A stretch of DNA of 64,000 bases from Tubiluchus corallicola (GCA_030141605.1 JAQGDQ010000129.1:51281-115280), one strand, 5' to 3'. Counted from the first letter of the stretch, positions 11,701 to 23,849 are shown. Notes: generated from the sequence alone by a model not told the origin. Program-made: numbers and translations.

Positions 11701-14247
11701 ACATCTGAAACTTGGTACAAGGAAAAGTGCCACCTAAAGTGTTGGGCAAACAAAAACCTATATGTTCACGACTAGAAAACAAACGGAGCTGTTGATATAA
11801 TCTTAGTAATTATTTTTAGTGCAAATTAGTTTTTATTGCAATTATTTTCGCCAGTGTTTTGCTTAGGAAGACTAATTAAATTTACTTATATTCACAATGA
11901 TCCGCTGTTCGTTATGGTAGGTCCTTAAGTGAGTGAAATGCGTAAAGAGCAAGCCAAAATCCATAATCCGTAAGCCTCAAAGTGTCTTCAATCTTACCTA
12001 AAAGACACATGTCATAGTGATGAAGTACAATGAAATTTATCGCAGTGCAGTCCTAAGATTATAACGTATTAAAAATGTCCAGCCGTAAGACAAAATATTT
12101 GTGGGAAAAATTGTTTTTCACGATGTTCACGTAGAGAATTCTAAAGCGATCTAACACTACAGAACAGCTCGTTGTCAAAAAGGGTATATTAACTGCAAAT
12201 CATATTAAAAACATTTGTGTAGTCTTTCTCATTGCAGATGAGAATAGCAGATTTTTTTTAGTTTTTAAAAATGTTATTTTGTTTACTAGGCTTAATAAGC
12301 TAATATAAATTACATTAGTCTGCACGCATGATTGCATGTGTACTGTTTAACTGCAGTATTGGTGATGACGTGTTCAAAAATGCTTTTTAATGTTATTAAT
12401 TCGTGCGATATAAATAAATTGTGTACCCTAAAAAGCACTAATTACCACTAATTATCGTTTTAGCGACAAGCAAAAACGCCTATGGCGTATGAAATTTATG
12501 GCCAAATTTATTTCGAATTAGTCGCCTTATGAACGGCTGAGAACAGCTGAGAGAGGAGTTTAGCACAGATTTTGGCCAACGAAAAAGAGAAATAGTATCA
12601 GACGGCAATTTAATTATTTGTATGTTACAATGACAATTGTGATTAGTCAGCATAAATTCATTTTTATAAGGCAGCTTTTTCTTTTAACGGCTTACATAAG
12701 AGCAAAATGTACTTTATGAACAATGCTATTTAATTCCCACCAACTATAGCAGGCGCCATCCCTACCTTGTAACATTATTTTGTGATATTATTGGCGAAAA
12801 CGTATATTTTTTGTGATGTCTACAATTCTAAAGGCTATTTTGTGGCTGACGCAAGAGGTGTTTTTACGTCTGTGCCGTATTACTTTAGGTGGTTAGGTTT
12901 TCGCCGTCGGTGCGTGCCATTGACTCTGAGGTTCTGAGCTATGAATTGAAGTGAATATAATTTAGCATCATAGTAACGTTTTGTTAGCTTTCAATATAAA
13001 AATATCGCGTGTTTGTTGTACGCAAAGCTGCACACACAAGAGAATAAATCAACTGCTAATAAGGCGGTCGTAATTCGGGGCAGTTCAAAGCCAGCAATTC
13101 CATTAAACACTAACCATGCAGTTGAATTATAGGTGAAAATGAGCTTTGAGATCGATTATACTGGCTGACTTAATTAAATACATACACGAAAAATTACTAA
13201 ACTTCAAAGGGCTTTTTCTCAATTTCGTTTATAAAAGTAAAACATTCACAAACCCTTTAGCATGTCCAATAAACAATGTATCAAAACGGTATTTCTGCGT
13301 CTCGTATAACCTAACTAGGGCTATCATACCTGTTTCGGCAGGTACATAAGTTGATTTGTGAAAACTAGAGTATTACATTGCACTTACATTTGCCATTACA
13401 GTCTAACATATTAAAGCCTTGCGTGAATATGCTAGCAACGGGAAACGTTAAGCAATATAAATGCAAATATTCTGTCACCTCCACCAACTGTGAATGCATT
13501 AACTGATTCATTAAAGGCAGATCAAACAGTTGGAGTTCTTACCTTATTTCTCCCGGGTATCATTACTACACAATTTGCTAAATAATTGATGAACAGGTAC
13601 CAAGGCAGGTGTTTTTCGTTACAAATGAAAGTTGTCAGCTACCAAAGCAATATGCGAGACAGGTGTCTTCAGAATTTGATGCTACAGTGCCAACAATTGT
13701 CAAGTTGTTACTTATACACGTAAATATATTAAAAAATGAAAAAATGAACGGAAAATAATACGCCAAAAGCCTCAAAACTTCTTATTGTAAGTATATCCAC
13801 GTTAAATATTCATCGAGTTTAAGTCTAATTGATACTTGTATAAAATGAATCCAGCTTGGCAATAAATGAAGCCACCGTAATTCTACCAAGCCTTTATTAC
13901 TCTTCGCAATTGGTGAGTAAGCCTGAAGCCCTGAATGCAAATCATTTAATATCATAAAGCCGAAGAACTAGACGGGAAGATTTTCAAGCCGAAACTCGAA
14001 AAACAAAGTGTTTTCTTCTTTTCGGAATTCAGATAACTTGTAAGAAACTATATGGTAATATTGATCCTTCAGTCAACTTCTGTCAGTTGGTCTTAGCTGT
14101 TACTTCAATGAGATCTTGACGTCCACAATAAGCACTTTAAATCCTGAAACGCAACTTCAAAGGTAAGCGCAGTGAAACCATAGACTGAGAAGGCTTAATT
14201 TTACTTTTTTCGCAAGATACAGTTTATTTCCAATCTAAAAGTAACAT
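8757..14247. other. No gene seen apart from the foldback at 10.7 kb
   Basis: AT-rich sequence with open frames below 85 residues and none recognisable. No strong splice-site pair encloses a plausible exon. Confidence 0.5.
10696..10792. repeat. Foldback element
   Basis: Arms 10696-10734 and 10748-10792 are inverted repeats sharing GTTTCA, CAAA and CGTCGTTATT, with one small gap and about 24 of 33 ungapped matches. The loop is about 13 bases. It is probably a short MITE remnant. Confidence 0.45.
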
Positions 14248-14325
14248 TTAAAGGACAAGAAACGGGGTACCTAAAGTAGGTTTCAGAAAAATCGCCTTAA
14301 AAAATTATATTACTTTATACTATAT
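14248..14325 (-). mobile_element. Solo 3' end of element R1
   Basis: Read on the minus strand, AAAGTAATATAATTTT...TCCTTTAA aligns with the last 70 bases of R1 copy a at almost the same length. A second, more diverged fragment with CCCAAAAAACTTTTCATG lies at about 14407-14480 in the same orientation. Confidence 0.35.
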
Positions 14326-14639
14326 TATAGCAATTTTATGTGTCCCGTAATGCTGTTCCTGACCGCGCCATACAGGACTTAATATACGAGCAACGTAAAT
14401 CAGACAGAAAAGGAAGAAAAGGAAATGTTAAACTCTGTCCCAAAAAACTTTTCATGCAAACTTATGTTACTGAGCATTTCGCTTACCTCGTTGAAAGACT
14501 TGAAAAGAAAATTATTAATTATTCAAATGCTTTCACAATTGATAAAATGTCACTGACTCACCCTCCAGCGTGAACCACGCACTAACCATGGACCAAACTT
14601 GGACAAGTTTAATGATGGTGCAAGTACATAATTAATTTT

Positions 14640-14745
14640 TGAAATAAAACTTGAAAGGCAGATAATGTGAAAGTTACGGCCTGTATTTGAACCAGGAAAC
14701 TATCTGCTTATGAGGTATACGCCTTAGACTACTTGGCCATTAAGT
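14640..14745 (-). mobile_element. tRNA-derived SINE head, family S1
   Basis: Read on the minus strand it has GGCCAAGTAGTCTAAGGC (A-box region), an anticodon-like CTCATAA loop followed by GCAGA, then GGTTCAAATAC (B box) and AGGCCGTAAC. It matches the 55.4-kb copy across the head, including the unusual CAAATACAGGC. The T/A-rich sequence to about 14640 may be its tail. Confidence 0.5.
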
Positions 14746-15744
14746 GGCAGTCTCGACACTGAGGTTATAATAATTAATAAATGAATGAGCTTACATAAAA
14801 AATGGCTTTGAAAATTTGTGCAACCACGTGTTTCGCGTATATTATATAAATATAGTACATAAAAACTGCTGACATGACAACTCTTTGCCGTATTTAGCCA
14901 ATGGTTAATACAGAGTCTCAATTTTTAATAACAATCGCAAGAATGTGCCCTGATCTTTTAAAATGCGCTTATAAATGAGACCAAAGGAGAAAAGACGACG
15001 TAATGCAACAAAGCAGGAGGCGAAATAAAATAAGAAAATTTATTTGACGTTGATTGCTATCAAATTAAAAAAAATCAGGAGATAGCAAACAGACAGAAAA
15101 TGCTAGTAATGTAACGCTATATTTTGACACAAAATGCTTTGATTAGAAAGTTTAAATGGATTTATTTGATCCTAAGTCCTCTAACTTACACGAATCTACT
15201 TGTCCGGGTTGTCTTTCATGAAATTCCCCAGACGCCAGGCGGGAAAAGCATCGAATCGTTTTGCAACACAGCTGACTGTCAGCACATTGTCATTAACATA
15301 GCTAGCAAACTGTGAAATTTTGTATTTTATTGTTGTGCTTTTAATAAAATAAAAATGCTCTTCGAGAACAAGACAGAAAGTAATGACCCATGATTTATCT
15401 CCAATTACATATAAGATTAAAATATTGTCTAAAATAATACTGACTTTACCTTTTAGCAACTAAAAGTAACACTTTACAAAATGTTAACAGGGTTTTTTAT
15501 TGTTTCCACACGTAAATTTAATCACCACATTAAAGCCAACTTTTCTCAGAGTCGACCAACGGCTTCTGCCATCAATTAACTATTCATGCAAGCACAGAAA
15601 GCAGGAGAGATTTCATGATGCATCTAATTAACGTCATTTCTCTATCGATAATCGGTCCAACGTTCCACAAGCTGACGGTTAATGAACACTTGCTCAGCTG
15701 CTCAAATGCTGGTGTTAATTTATCAGATTTATTCGTGAAAAATG

Positions 15745-15875
15745 CAGTGTTCCAAAAGAAGCAGCGTAGAAACACAAGAAATAAATAGACCATCATGACA
15801 ACTCTTTTATTGAATTTTTTTTTCTTTAATGAAAGATTTATCATCATGTTTCTACATAGTTTTTTGGAACACCCT
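15745..15875. mobile_element. Short MITE, same terminus family as 7706-7982
   Basis: The left end CAGTGTTCCAAAAGAAGC and the right end, on the minus strand, CAGGGTGTTCCAAAAAACTA are inverted repeats that both continue into TAGAAAC. It is 131 bases long. The shared GGTGTTCCAAAA end links it to the 7.7-kb element. A minus-strand open frame overlapping it is not recognisable as a transposase. Confidence 0.5.
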
Positions 15876-16305
15876 GTATTTTTCATGGTGCTAATTAAAG
15901 AAGTAGAAATGTGACAAATTCAATATGGTCTTGGGACACACTGTACTGCCGTGTATATTATGCAGAATTTATATGACAGCTGTATAGGAATTACTAGCAC
16001 CCACTATTTGTGTTATAAAATAAAACGAGCAGTCTTGCTCTCACTGTACATTAATAGAATAACAGACAAGTGTATGTCTGTCAGAAGAGCCAATTAAAAG
16101 ACACTGCAGGTAAAACATTCGTATTCAACAGGAAAATAGAGTTTGAAATGTTACGTATATTAAGAGTGCCTATTACGATTGTTGATACACCAGTGATTTA
16201 CTGCTTCTGATTTTCGCTCATATACATTATGTTTGATATCGGTTTACGAGCTTTAAGCTCATGTTTTACAAATATGTACTGTTTATATCATACCGATGAA
16301 AATAA

Positions 16306-16595
16306 ATCTTATCTTATCTTATCTTATCTTATCTTATCTTATCTTATCTTATCTTATCTTATCTTATCTTATCTTATCTTATCTTATCTTATCTTATCTT
16401 ATCTTATCTTATCTTATCTTATCTTATCTTATCGTACCGTACCGTACCGTACCGTACCGTACCGTACCGTACCGTACCTTACCTTACCTTACCTTACCTT
16501 ACCTTACCTTACCTTACCTTACCTTACCTTACCTTACCTTACCTTACCTTACCTTACCTTACCTTATCTTATCTTATCTTATCTTATCTTATTAT
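16306..16595. repeat. Pentanucleotide array (ATCTT/ACCGT/ACCTT) with block structure
   Basis: Counted from the sequence: 25 ATCTT, 1 ATCGT, 8 ACCGT, 18 ACCTT, 5 ATCTT, then an imperfect end. The five-base register is never broken. Variant units are homogeneous within blocks, showing block expansion after point mutations. Open frames through it are artefacts. Confidence 0.92.
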
Positions 16596-19500
16596 CTTGA
16601 CCGCATTGACATGATAGATGAAACAAAGTTATTGATAGCCGTCTTGGGTTGCCAAGGTCGTAGTATGTTTTACTAATTTCTCTACATTGTGAATCATTTT
16701 ACACTATGATGTCGGTGTTGCAGATGTCTCAAGGCTATCACCTGCGGATTCTCTAAAGAAAAACTTTTATGTTAGCTTATGAATGGAAAGTATCTTTCAA
16801 GATGAGATCTGATGTAATATTAATAATGTCCACCTTACTTTTCACAAACTAAACTTTGGAAGTTTTTCTTCATGTATACAGAGAACTTAGAGGGATTTAT
16901 TTTCATTTCCAAAAAATCTTCTGTATTCTCTTATCTGTGAAACTTTTTCCATGGAACTCAACAAGGAGACGGATTCCATAATATAAATTACAGCACCTGA
17001 AAGTTTTTTTGGGCGTCCACTTTGATGTAAAATGCAGATCCTGCAGAGCATTTTTCAAGATGACTGTCATGTAAATCGAATTTGCTATTTAAAAATGTTA
17101 ATATATATAGTTTCTTATTTTTTACTTTCTGAAGAGATTATTTGGTAGTCTTTATGTCCTCTTATGTCAACAAAGTTTTGTCTACTTTTTGAAACTTAAA
17201 AATGTGGGCACAACAAGGACGCTTTGGACTGGCTTTGTAATAAAAAACGATAAGACAAAATTGCGTTAGTTTAAAAAATAGAATTTCTGCTCTGAAATAA
17301 TTTTTGATTTTGAAATGATTATTGATTTTTGATATACATAATGCTATAGTTACAGCTATAGCATCCTTGGCATTCATCTGCTACCATACTTTGACGTTCA
17401 TTAATACTTTTCATAACTGCAGAAGAATATGCACAATGTAATCACTACTATATAAGAGCAAATCATTATACAAACATCTTGAGATGAAGTATTATGAAGG
17501 ACAAGCTTATCAGGAGACCAGCAGCAATCGTGCGTAACGTCAGCAACGCAATGCATCCAAACTCACGTAATTAGTAATCGAAATGTTTGAGGCTAAATTG
17601 ACGGTTACACAGCTAGAGGATAGAGTCGAGTTCTGGAAATTGAGAAATATAGTTATTATGAACCTATTTATGATTATAGTCCCAAAAGAACCATTGTCAA
17701 GTTGCACGTACCGACTCGCAGTAAAATTACTAATGTTGCAAGTAAAAAAGGTCAAGTTCTTGATAAGGAGAAAAGGCTAATCTTGACAAGACGAATAAAA
17801 CCTAGCGTGTGAATCCCAAATCGTCTTTTGAATATCCGGTAGCTTGTAAAACCTTAATCTGTTTTTACAAAATGCTTTTATTGTTTTTTGATAAAAATGG
17901 AATGAAGACGACTTTACACTTTGCCAAAGTAGGGCTTAGAATAAAATATTTATTAGATATTAATCGTACTGTACCACTGCAAAATGATAAAACGGCATTT
18001 GTTCATTAATAGGTCAACGGGAGGTTAGTTTATACTTACAAAACCGAAGAAACTCACAGATCATGCAGATCATGTGATCCACCAGATATCTTAAAACCCT
18101 CTATTATGCACATGACTCCAATGCTTTACTGTCATCTGGATAAGCCCAAGACTGCATGAGAAGAATATGAAATCGACTGACACACTGCTTAGTGAATGGT
18201 GAGTTTTATGTCCACGTATACATTTGGCTGTGATGCTGATGACATTTGCACTGATCCTGTGGCAACCGATGCCACGTAGGCGAAACAAAAACGATCACGG
18301 TCGTAAAAGAAATCTATTCTCTAAAGTCTACTCTATAACTATAACTACTATAACTATTAGGGTACGTTCAGACTAAAGGGTTTTCTTTCGCAAGTTCTCT
18401 ATGAGAGTTCTCGCAATGAATAATGCTTGTCTGTAATAACTTGCGAAACAAACTTGCGAGAGAAAACTACCTAGTCTGAACGCGCCGTTAGAAAGTCTAC
18501 GCATAAACAACTACTATTCTGCGCTTAACCTGAAGCCAAAGATTCTAAAAGATTTCACACTCACTAATAACACATAAGTAACGTAAGTGTATGCAAACAA
18601 AATGCATCACATTGTTGCAATAAGCATAGATAGTTACTTTATTTTTGCGTTAGTGTCTGCCAGAGATTGTCTTCTTTTTAATTTATGAAATTACGTGATT
18701 ACAGTTGTAAACAAGCTTCCAAAACTAATAACATACCTAATCTAATTTCTCCTTTTCCTACCTGTATAAAATTTACACATTTACACGTTTTTCGCATTTG
18801 CTAGTGATTAGATAAAATTAACATTATTGAATTCAATTTTAAAAGGGCCCATGGTATATGAAGTACAGGAATCACAAACTTTCTTTGCAGCCTGTAACTG
18901 TATATGTACCCCATATTTTATTCTTTATTCTGGTATAACTTCGTCAGGAACAGGCTCGTTACACTCATAGTAGAAATTAGAAATGGTATACAAGCAAATT
19001 TTCTAAGTGAGGTAGTACAGATTACATCAAGAAAGAAATGGTGAAAGCGAAAAGTACTAAACTGAAATACATTAACTTCTGATCTGTTATTTAGGACGTG
19101 TAGAAAACGATGCAGTAGCCACAAAGATCACATAAAATTTGTTTGCGATTCAGTTTTGTCACTGAAAGTCCAAAATATCTATCGGCTTGAAAGTAGAAAT
19201 TTTCAACACCAGTAACTATGATGCTATCGAAACTATGACTTTCATTAAACGGATGTTGAAATACTTTTGCAAAAGTTGTTTTTGTTGGCCAAGTTTGTTC
19301 TGGAATTTTTTTGTTGTTTTTTATCAGCATTAGGTAAAACAGTCGCGCATACCCAGAAAACCTCGAGCTAACAAGAAAACAAATGATAACAATAAAAAAT
19401 GCACAGCAATCCACAATCGTTTAGCACCATTCCAGCATCGAGATAGCAGCCAAGGTAGTTCTTGAACCAGGACCGGATTAAGACCTCAAGAGGCTCTCAG

Positions 19501-20540
19501 CAATGAAAAGATTATGGTACCCCATATACGTGTAATTTAGATTAAAAACAATACTAAACTGCAAAATGAAATTTTTTCTGTCGAAATAGAAAAAAAACTT
19601 GCAGCAAGATTTAGTTACAGTAAATATATGGCATCAGTATTACAGTGCATAAAAAGTGATGTTAGATTAAAAATTCAGAGACGACTCTAGCCTGTTTTCC
19701 CTATCGTTACGTTTTTGTAAGCATTACCACACTTCAAATATATTATGGTACATTTTGTAATCAACCAAAGTCATCATATGGGCAGCGAACAGTTCAGGTT
19801 GCTCAGTAGCTGGAATCTCGATGCCCATCAGCACCGTCATATTGTAAACAAACACAGAAACCGCCACACATATTCGGGTATATCTTACTTTTGAGTAATT
19901 ATTTGATTTGAAAAAAAGTTGTGTGGGGCCCTAAGCACGTACTTATTTTGCTTAATGGTTAATCCGTAATGGCTGCTTTGAACTACTTATCTGTCACGTT
20001 TCACTTGATGATAAGTGAACTTTTAAACGCATTACCAGAGAATATGGTCCCCTGTATTTTTAGATACTATGCGACCTGGCATACACAGTTTAAGACCAAT
20101 TACTTTTTTAAGCATGACCCTGTAATGATGCTAAGCAAGTAAAACATGCTGATATCTCGTGGTACCAGAAACTGTTAAAGTATTAAAGTAAATATTAAGA
20201 CCACCTATTAAAGTAACACAATGATACTAGCCACAGCTCCTCAAAACCAGGGACACTATATTCTAAGAATGGGTGGGGGTGTCAAAGGCCACGATCGAAA
20301 TCTACAAAAGTACAAAATCTCTGCACAGAGACGAATTTTCTATTGTACCTCACTAAATGTTTTTTCACATTTATTTAACAGAATGAAACAAAAGACATGC
20401 CACTATTTAGAATGGATATGTAATTACAATGAGCCTATCACGACCAGTTATTTGTTTACGAGGTGGAAAAAAACTTGAAAATTAAAACACCCTTTGCTGT
20501 GGGCTCAACTGATTGATAAAACCGCAGTTGCGTGCAATTG
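16596..20540. other. No gene seen apart from the MITE at 18.4 kb
   Basis: AT-rich. The 107-residue minus-strand open frame at 19091-19414 has no recognised domain and normal intergenic composition. Confidence 0.5.
18360..18487. mobile_element. Harbinger-like MITE with TTA target duplication
   Basis: The element is 128 bases. The ends GGGTACGTTCAGACTA and (minus strand) CGGCGCGTTCAGACTA are inverted repeats extending through TTTTCT..TCGCAAGTT. It is flanked by TTA at 18357-18359 and 18488-18490. A 3-bp TTA/TAA duplication with G-rich ends is typical of PIF/Harbinger MITEs. It has no coding content. Confidence 0.65.
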
Positions 20541-20554
20541 GTTGTCATGGCAAC
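20541..20554. promoter_or_regulatory. RFX/X-box-like site
   Basis: GTTGTCATGGCAAC satisfies the loose X-box consensus RYYNYYATRRNRAC. It is 0.7 kb inside the intron after the proximal exon. A chance match is quite possible. Confidence 0.15.
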
Positions 20555-21257
20555 AACCTAATGATGCTCAATTCATTTTGCAGTAAAGCTCGGGGTGTAG
20601 GTATTGAATTATGATACATATCAGGTCAAAAACACAATACAAATACTGCCCATAATAAAGTACTTTTATATTTAATGAAGGTGGGATCATGTTTTGCATA
20701 TATTTTAGCATCTTGGTTTGCCTGTTAAAAGCGCGATGCGAGTATTAAGCCTAATGGGTAAATCAATGTGTGCACACGGTAACACGATATTGAATCAGGA
20801 TTCATGCACGACAGGTATCAACACCTGCAATTTTACTATATATGTGCGCGGTTTCTTTCAAGTACATAGATAACCACAAGAGTTTGGACGAAAAGAAAAA
20901 TTCGTCAAAAGCTAATCTGAAAAATCTGACGAAAGATAATCGGATATTTTAGCTTCACACCGTGTCACCGATTTCGTAATGTAGGTTTCCACAATGTCAT
21001 TCCAGGACTTTGGAGATAGGTCCACTCGAGTAGTTTTAGCCATGAAGCAAGTGCTTTAGACGACAAAGTCAATAAGCTCAAAAAAGCCATCACGAGTTCA
21101 AACGAAACCTTCACTAAGAAAATTAAGCAACATAAAATAATGAACTATTCAAGTACTAAATTAAGATGTATAAAATTTCTAACCAAGTCACAATTACATT
21201 ATAATTTTTGTATAAATGGTAGTTATTCATAAAGAATAGGTTAAAGTTTTGACTTAC

Positions 21258-21441
21258 CTGTTAAATTATAGGTGGCAGGCCTGTAGCTGAGATCGGCAGG
21301 ATCAACTGTTTGATCTTTGCGTGGATAAGAAGGGCCAGGACTGTTCAGATCGCTAGCACTAGAACAGGTCAAACGAAACGTGGGTCCAATTCGACCTCTT
21401 CGGTTTCTGTAGGTTTGCACTGATGATGCTCCAATATGCAT
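21258..21441 (-). CDS. Proximal alternative first coding exon of the same unidentified gene
   Basis: The exon holds 61 codons plus one base. It reads on the minus strand from an ATG at 21441 (MHIGASSVQTYRNRRGR...) to the donor CAG|GTAAGTC at 21258/21257. The N-terminus is basic, with a YRNRRGR stretch. The middle is Ser/Pro rich (SDLNSPGPSYPRKD) and the end is SYRPATYNLTG. The final nine residues align with the distal exon's RPVTYELTG with only two differences, and both donors interrupt the last Gly codon after its first base. Translation past the donor reaches a stop after a few codons, which supports splicing. The 5' half has a degenerate inverted copy at 22465-22636, and that copy keeps most of the amino-acid frame. 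The protein family is not recognised. The case for a real exon rests on the donor, the matched ending and the duplicated copy. Confidence 0.6.
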
Positions 21442-21543
21442 TGCACACTGGTTGTTTAAAAGTTTCCTTAGTTTTTCTCATTCTCACTGACACTTACATT
21501 TGCTGGTGTAAATCAATTCACACAAATAGGTTTCTGTGCAAAT

Positions 21544-21550
21544 AAATATA
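21544..21550 (-). promoter_or_regulatory. Possible TATA element of the proximal promoter
   Basis: TATATTT is read on the minus strand about 103 bases upstream of the proximal ATG. A start site 30 bases downstream would fall near 21520, which is also where homology with the inverted copy begins. In such AT-rich DNA a TATA-like string is common by chance, so this rests mainly on position. Confidence 0.2.
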
Positions 21551-22464
21551 TTGTGATGCTTTCAGGTATATGTCACATAGGTTTTCCAAGCTGCAGGTAT
21601 TTACGTGATGCATGTTGAAACAGGTGAAGCCACTGACTGTATCTTCTGCTTTCTGCTACCTGTCGGAAACTTGCGCAGCAGTCGCTTATTGGTTGCAGCA
21701 TGAAAAATCAAATAGTTTTAGCCGCAGCTTTTAACTCGTAAAAATTTCACAGTCTCCCATATTTATTGCGATTAAATACACGCAAGGCAGGAATATTGAT
21801 AAGAAATTTAATAAAGTTCCAGATAAGGTAAACACGGATTGTGTGCAATGTTGACAAATAATGTGAAAATTCCAAAATGCACGTCGGGAAAACATTTTAA
21901 AAATATTTCAAAACTATGATGAGCAATTTAACTTGAATACAGTCAAGTTAAAAAAATCAGAATAAATTCCTGAGAACGTTATATTTAGTGAAGCAGTCAA
22001 TTTTGGTCAGTTTTGCTGAAATTGTCTTCTATTACAAAAATCGAGTGATTTCTGAACATCTAGCTAATTACCAAGTTTTAATTAGTTTAAGTTTTAAGAC
22101 ACTGCGCGCAATTCATCCAGATAAATATTGAGAATGAAAATCACTATTGCCAATCTTTTTCACGGTGTTACACACCTTCGTTACTTAAAGAATGACTTTT
22201 GGATTGAAAAAAAATTACCAAAAAATTTCAATCAACGTTCCTTTGATCAGCTAGTGACTTTTAATGAATCACTCCTCGCATAACTCTAATAACGTTAATT
22301 TTGCATATGAAAGGTGACATAACTACAAACTAGCCATATTACGCAACGCACGTGAACTGGCGTGATTTGTAAGAAACATAACATAAGTTTTTAAGCTTTA
22401 TTTATGAAGTCCTTTCATGTCTCTTAATGGACTTCAGTACAAAATGACAGACTGAATGTATGAA

Positions 22465-22636
22465 TTGATGCTCACTTGCAAATGTCTGTGAAAATGAGAA
22501 AAACCAAGGAAACATTTAAACAACTAGTGTGCAACGCATACTGGAGCATCATCAATGCAAATCTACCGAAACTGGAGAGGTCGAATTGGACCCCAGTTTC
22601 GTTTGACCTGTTCCAATGCTAAAAATTTGAATAAAA
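22465..22636 (+). pseudogene. Inverted, decayed copy of the proximal first exon and its leader
   Basis: This stretch aligns, in the opposite orientation, with about 75 bases of leader and the first 33 or so codons of the exon at 21441. The start codon is ACG (22534-22536) where the exon has ATG, and an in-frame TAG precedes it where the exon has CAG. The frame then stays open (THTGASSMQIYRNWRGRIGP...) until a TGA near 22664. A weak internal ATG lies at 22555. The 3' half of the exon, including the TYNLTG end and the splice donor, is missing. The arms are about 0.95 kb apart. The copy is most likely a dead duplicate, but it could form a transcript hairpin with the exon if read through. Confidence 0.65.
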
Positions 22637-23084
22637 TGATGTCTTTCCATCATCGCAAATGACTGTCGCATTATAGTGTCGTAAATGTTGACACGAAATT
22701 TAGCTTAGCCGTTGAAGTTGCGAATGCTGCATCGTCTGTTATTGACAAGATTTTCCTTTATTCACACTAAATGTACGCGACAAGGTGAAAAATTCTAAGC
22801 CGAGAAAACTAATTTAACAAGGGCAAAATGACAAACCCCGGAGCAATTAATTTCTGGTCAAAGATACTTTTCATCAAATTTTTTATTAACATTTCTAACA
22901 AGTAAACGTGACCCCATATATTAGCCCAATTTCATAAAAATAAGTGCACTGTTACGAAATTAACATTCTAAGCTGTGCGACAAAACAAAAATATGATACA
23001 CACTAAAAGAATACTCATCACAACAAGTAATTAAAATTGATTGGCTAAGTTGAAAAAATACAAGTCCTTGAGAAACTGTGAGCT

Positions 23085-23158
23085 AACCAGGACTGGAACC
23101 CAAAGCCTTCTGATTACAGGTCGCTCGCTTTACGATTTGCGCTATCGACCCAACACAG
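23085..23158 (-). mobile_element. tRNA-like SINE head or tRNA pseudogene
   Basis: On the minus strand, GGTCGATAGCGCAAATCGTA looks like a D-arm/A box, CTGTAAT like a Tyr-type (GTA) anticodon loop and GGGTTCCAGTCC like a B box, with normal tRNA spacing. The anticodon and acceptor stems do not pair, so it cannot be a working tRNA. It is distinct from family S1. Confidence 0.45.
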
Positions 23159-23778
23159 TCGAATAAGTATGACATCTCATCATAATGCAGGCAACAGATA
23201 AGATACTAATAATATTTCATATACACTGAATACACGCAACAATGAATGTTGACTTACACACAAAAACAGCAACAATCAGGTACATATAGCGATTTAATAG
23301 CAGTAGAAAATTAAAACATAATTGAAAAGTGTTGAACTTTCAACTGAATTTGTCTACTCAGAGTGGGACGTCGAAGTCAGAAGTGTGGTGCCTCCAAAAC
23401 TTATAGGGCTGAGTCACATCTAAAATACCTTTTTTAACCCTCACAAGAACAGGAAATTACATGTACTACAAGTAAAACGTGACCGATTAGTCCGAAGTGT
23501 TCCACCAAAGGCAAAAAACTACGGTTACTTTTCTTCGGTGTCGAGCTGCCAAAATGCTTGCTAATTCCTATGTTCTCTCTATATACATGTCGCACATAAG
23601 GTGTGTAAATTAAAAAATGGGCATTAAATCAGCAAATTCATTCCTTGCTTATTTTATTTTGTTTTTTACGGAGGTGTCTGATCGGCGCTCCAATACGCTC
23701 CGATAAAAACACCCCCTTCCACAGAAGATACAACACTTATACAATGTGTTCTTTCTCATGTGCTCCTAGTCAGCCTTG

Positions 23779-23849
23779 AGAGAGAAAGAGACGGGGGAAG
23801 AGAGAAAGAGAAAGGGAGAAAGAGAATGAGAGTGAGAAAGAAAAAGAAC
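23779..23849. repeat. Imperfect GA-rich purine tract
   Basis: GAGAGAAAGAGA-type sequence with G5 and A5 interruptions. An old, decayed relative of the pure GA arrays. Confidence 0.75.

Noticed and set aside
13540-13575. Short minus-strand ATG followed after 7 codons by GTAAGA
   Set aside because: Too short and without homology to the other first exons. Expected by chance.
15584-15886. 100-residue minus-strand frame ending at a MITE end, possible transposase
   Set aside because: No catalytic motif visible. Part of it is the translated MITE terminus.
16306-16595. Telomeric or interstitial telomere-like repeat
   Set aside because: Unit is not TTAGGG, TTAGG or a known variant, and lies inside non-terminal sequence.
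16229-16676. Open frames of 123-126 residues
   Set aside because: Five-base repeats without stops are open in several frames. The protein is only repeats of the unit.
19091-19414. 107-residue minus-strand open frame with a hydrophobic start
   Set aside because: No recognised family. Hydrophobic runs are expected from T-rich DNA.
23085-23158. Functional tRNA-Tyr gene
   Set aside because: Anticodon and acceptor stems do not pair. Called a tRNA-like remnant instead.
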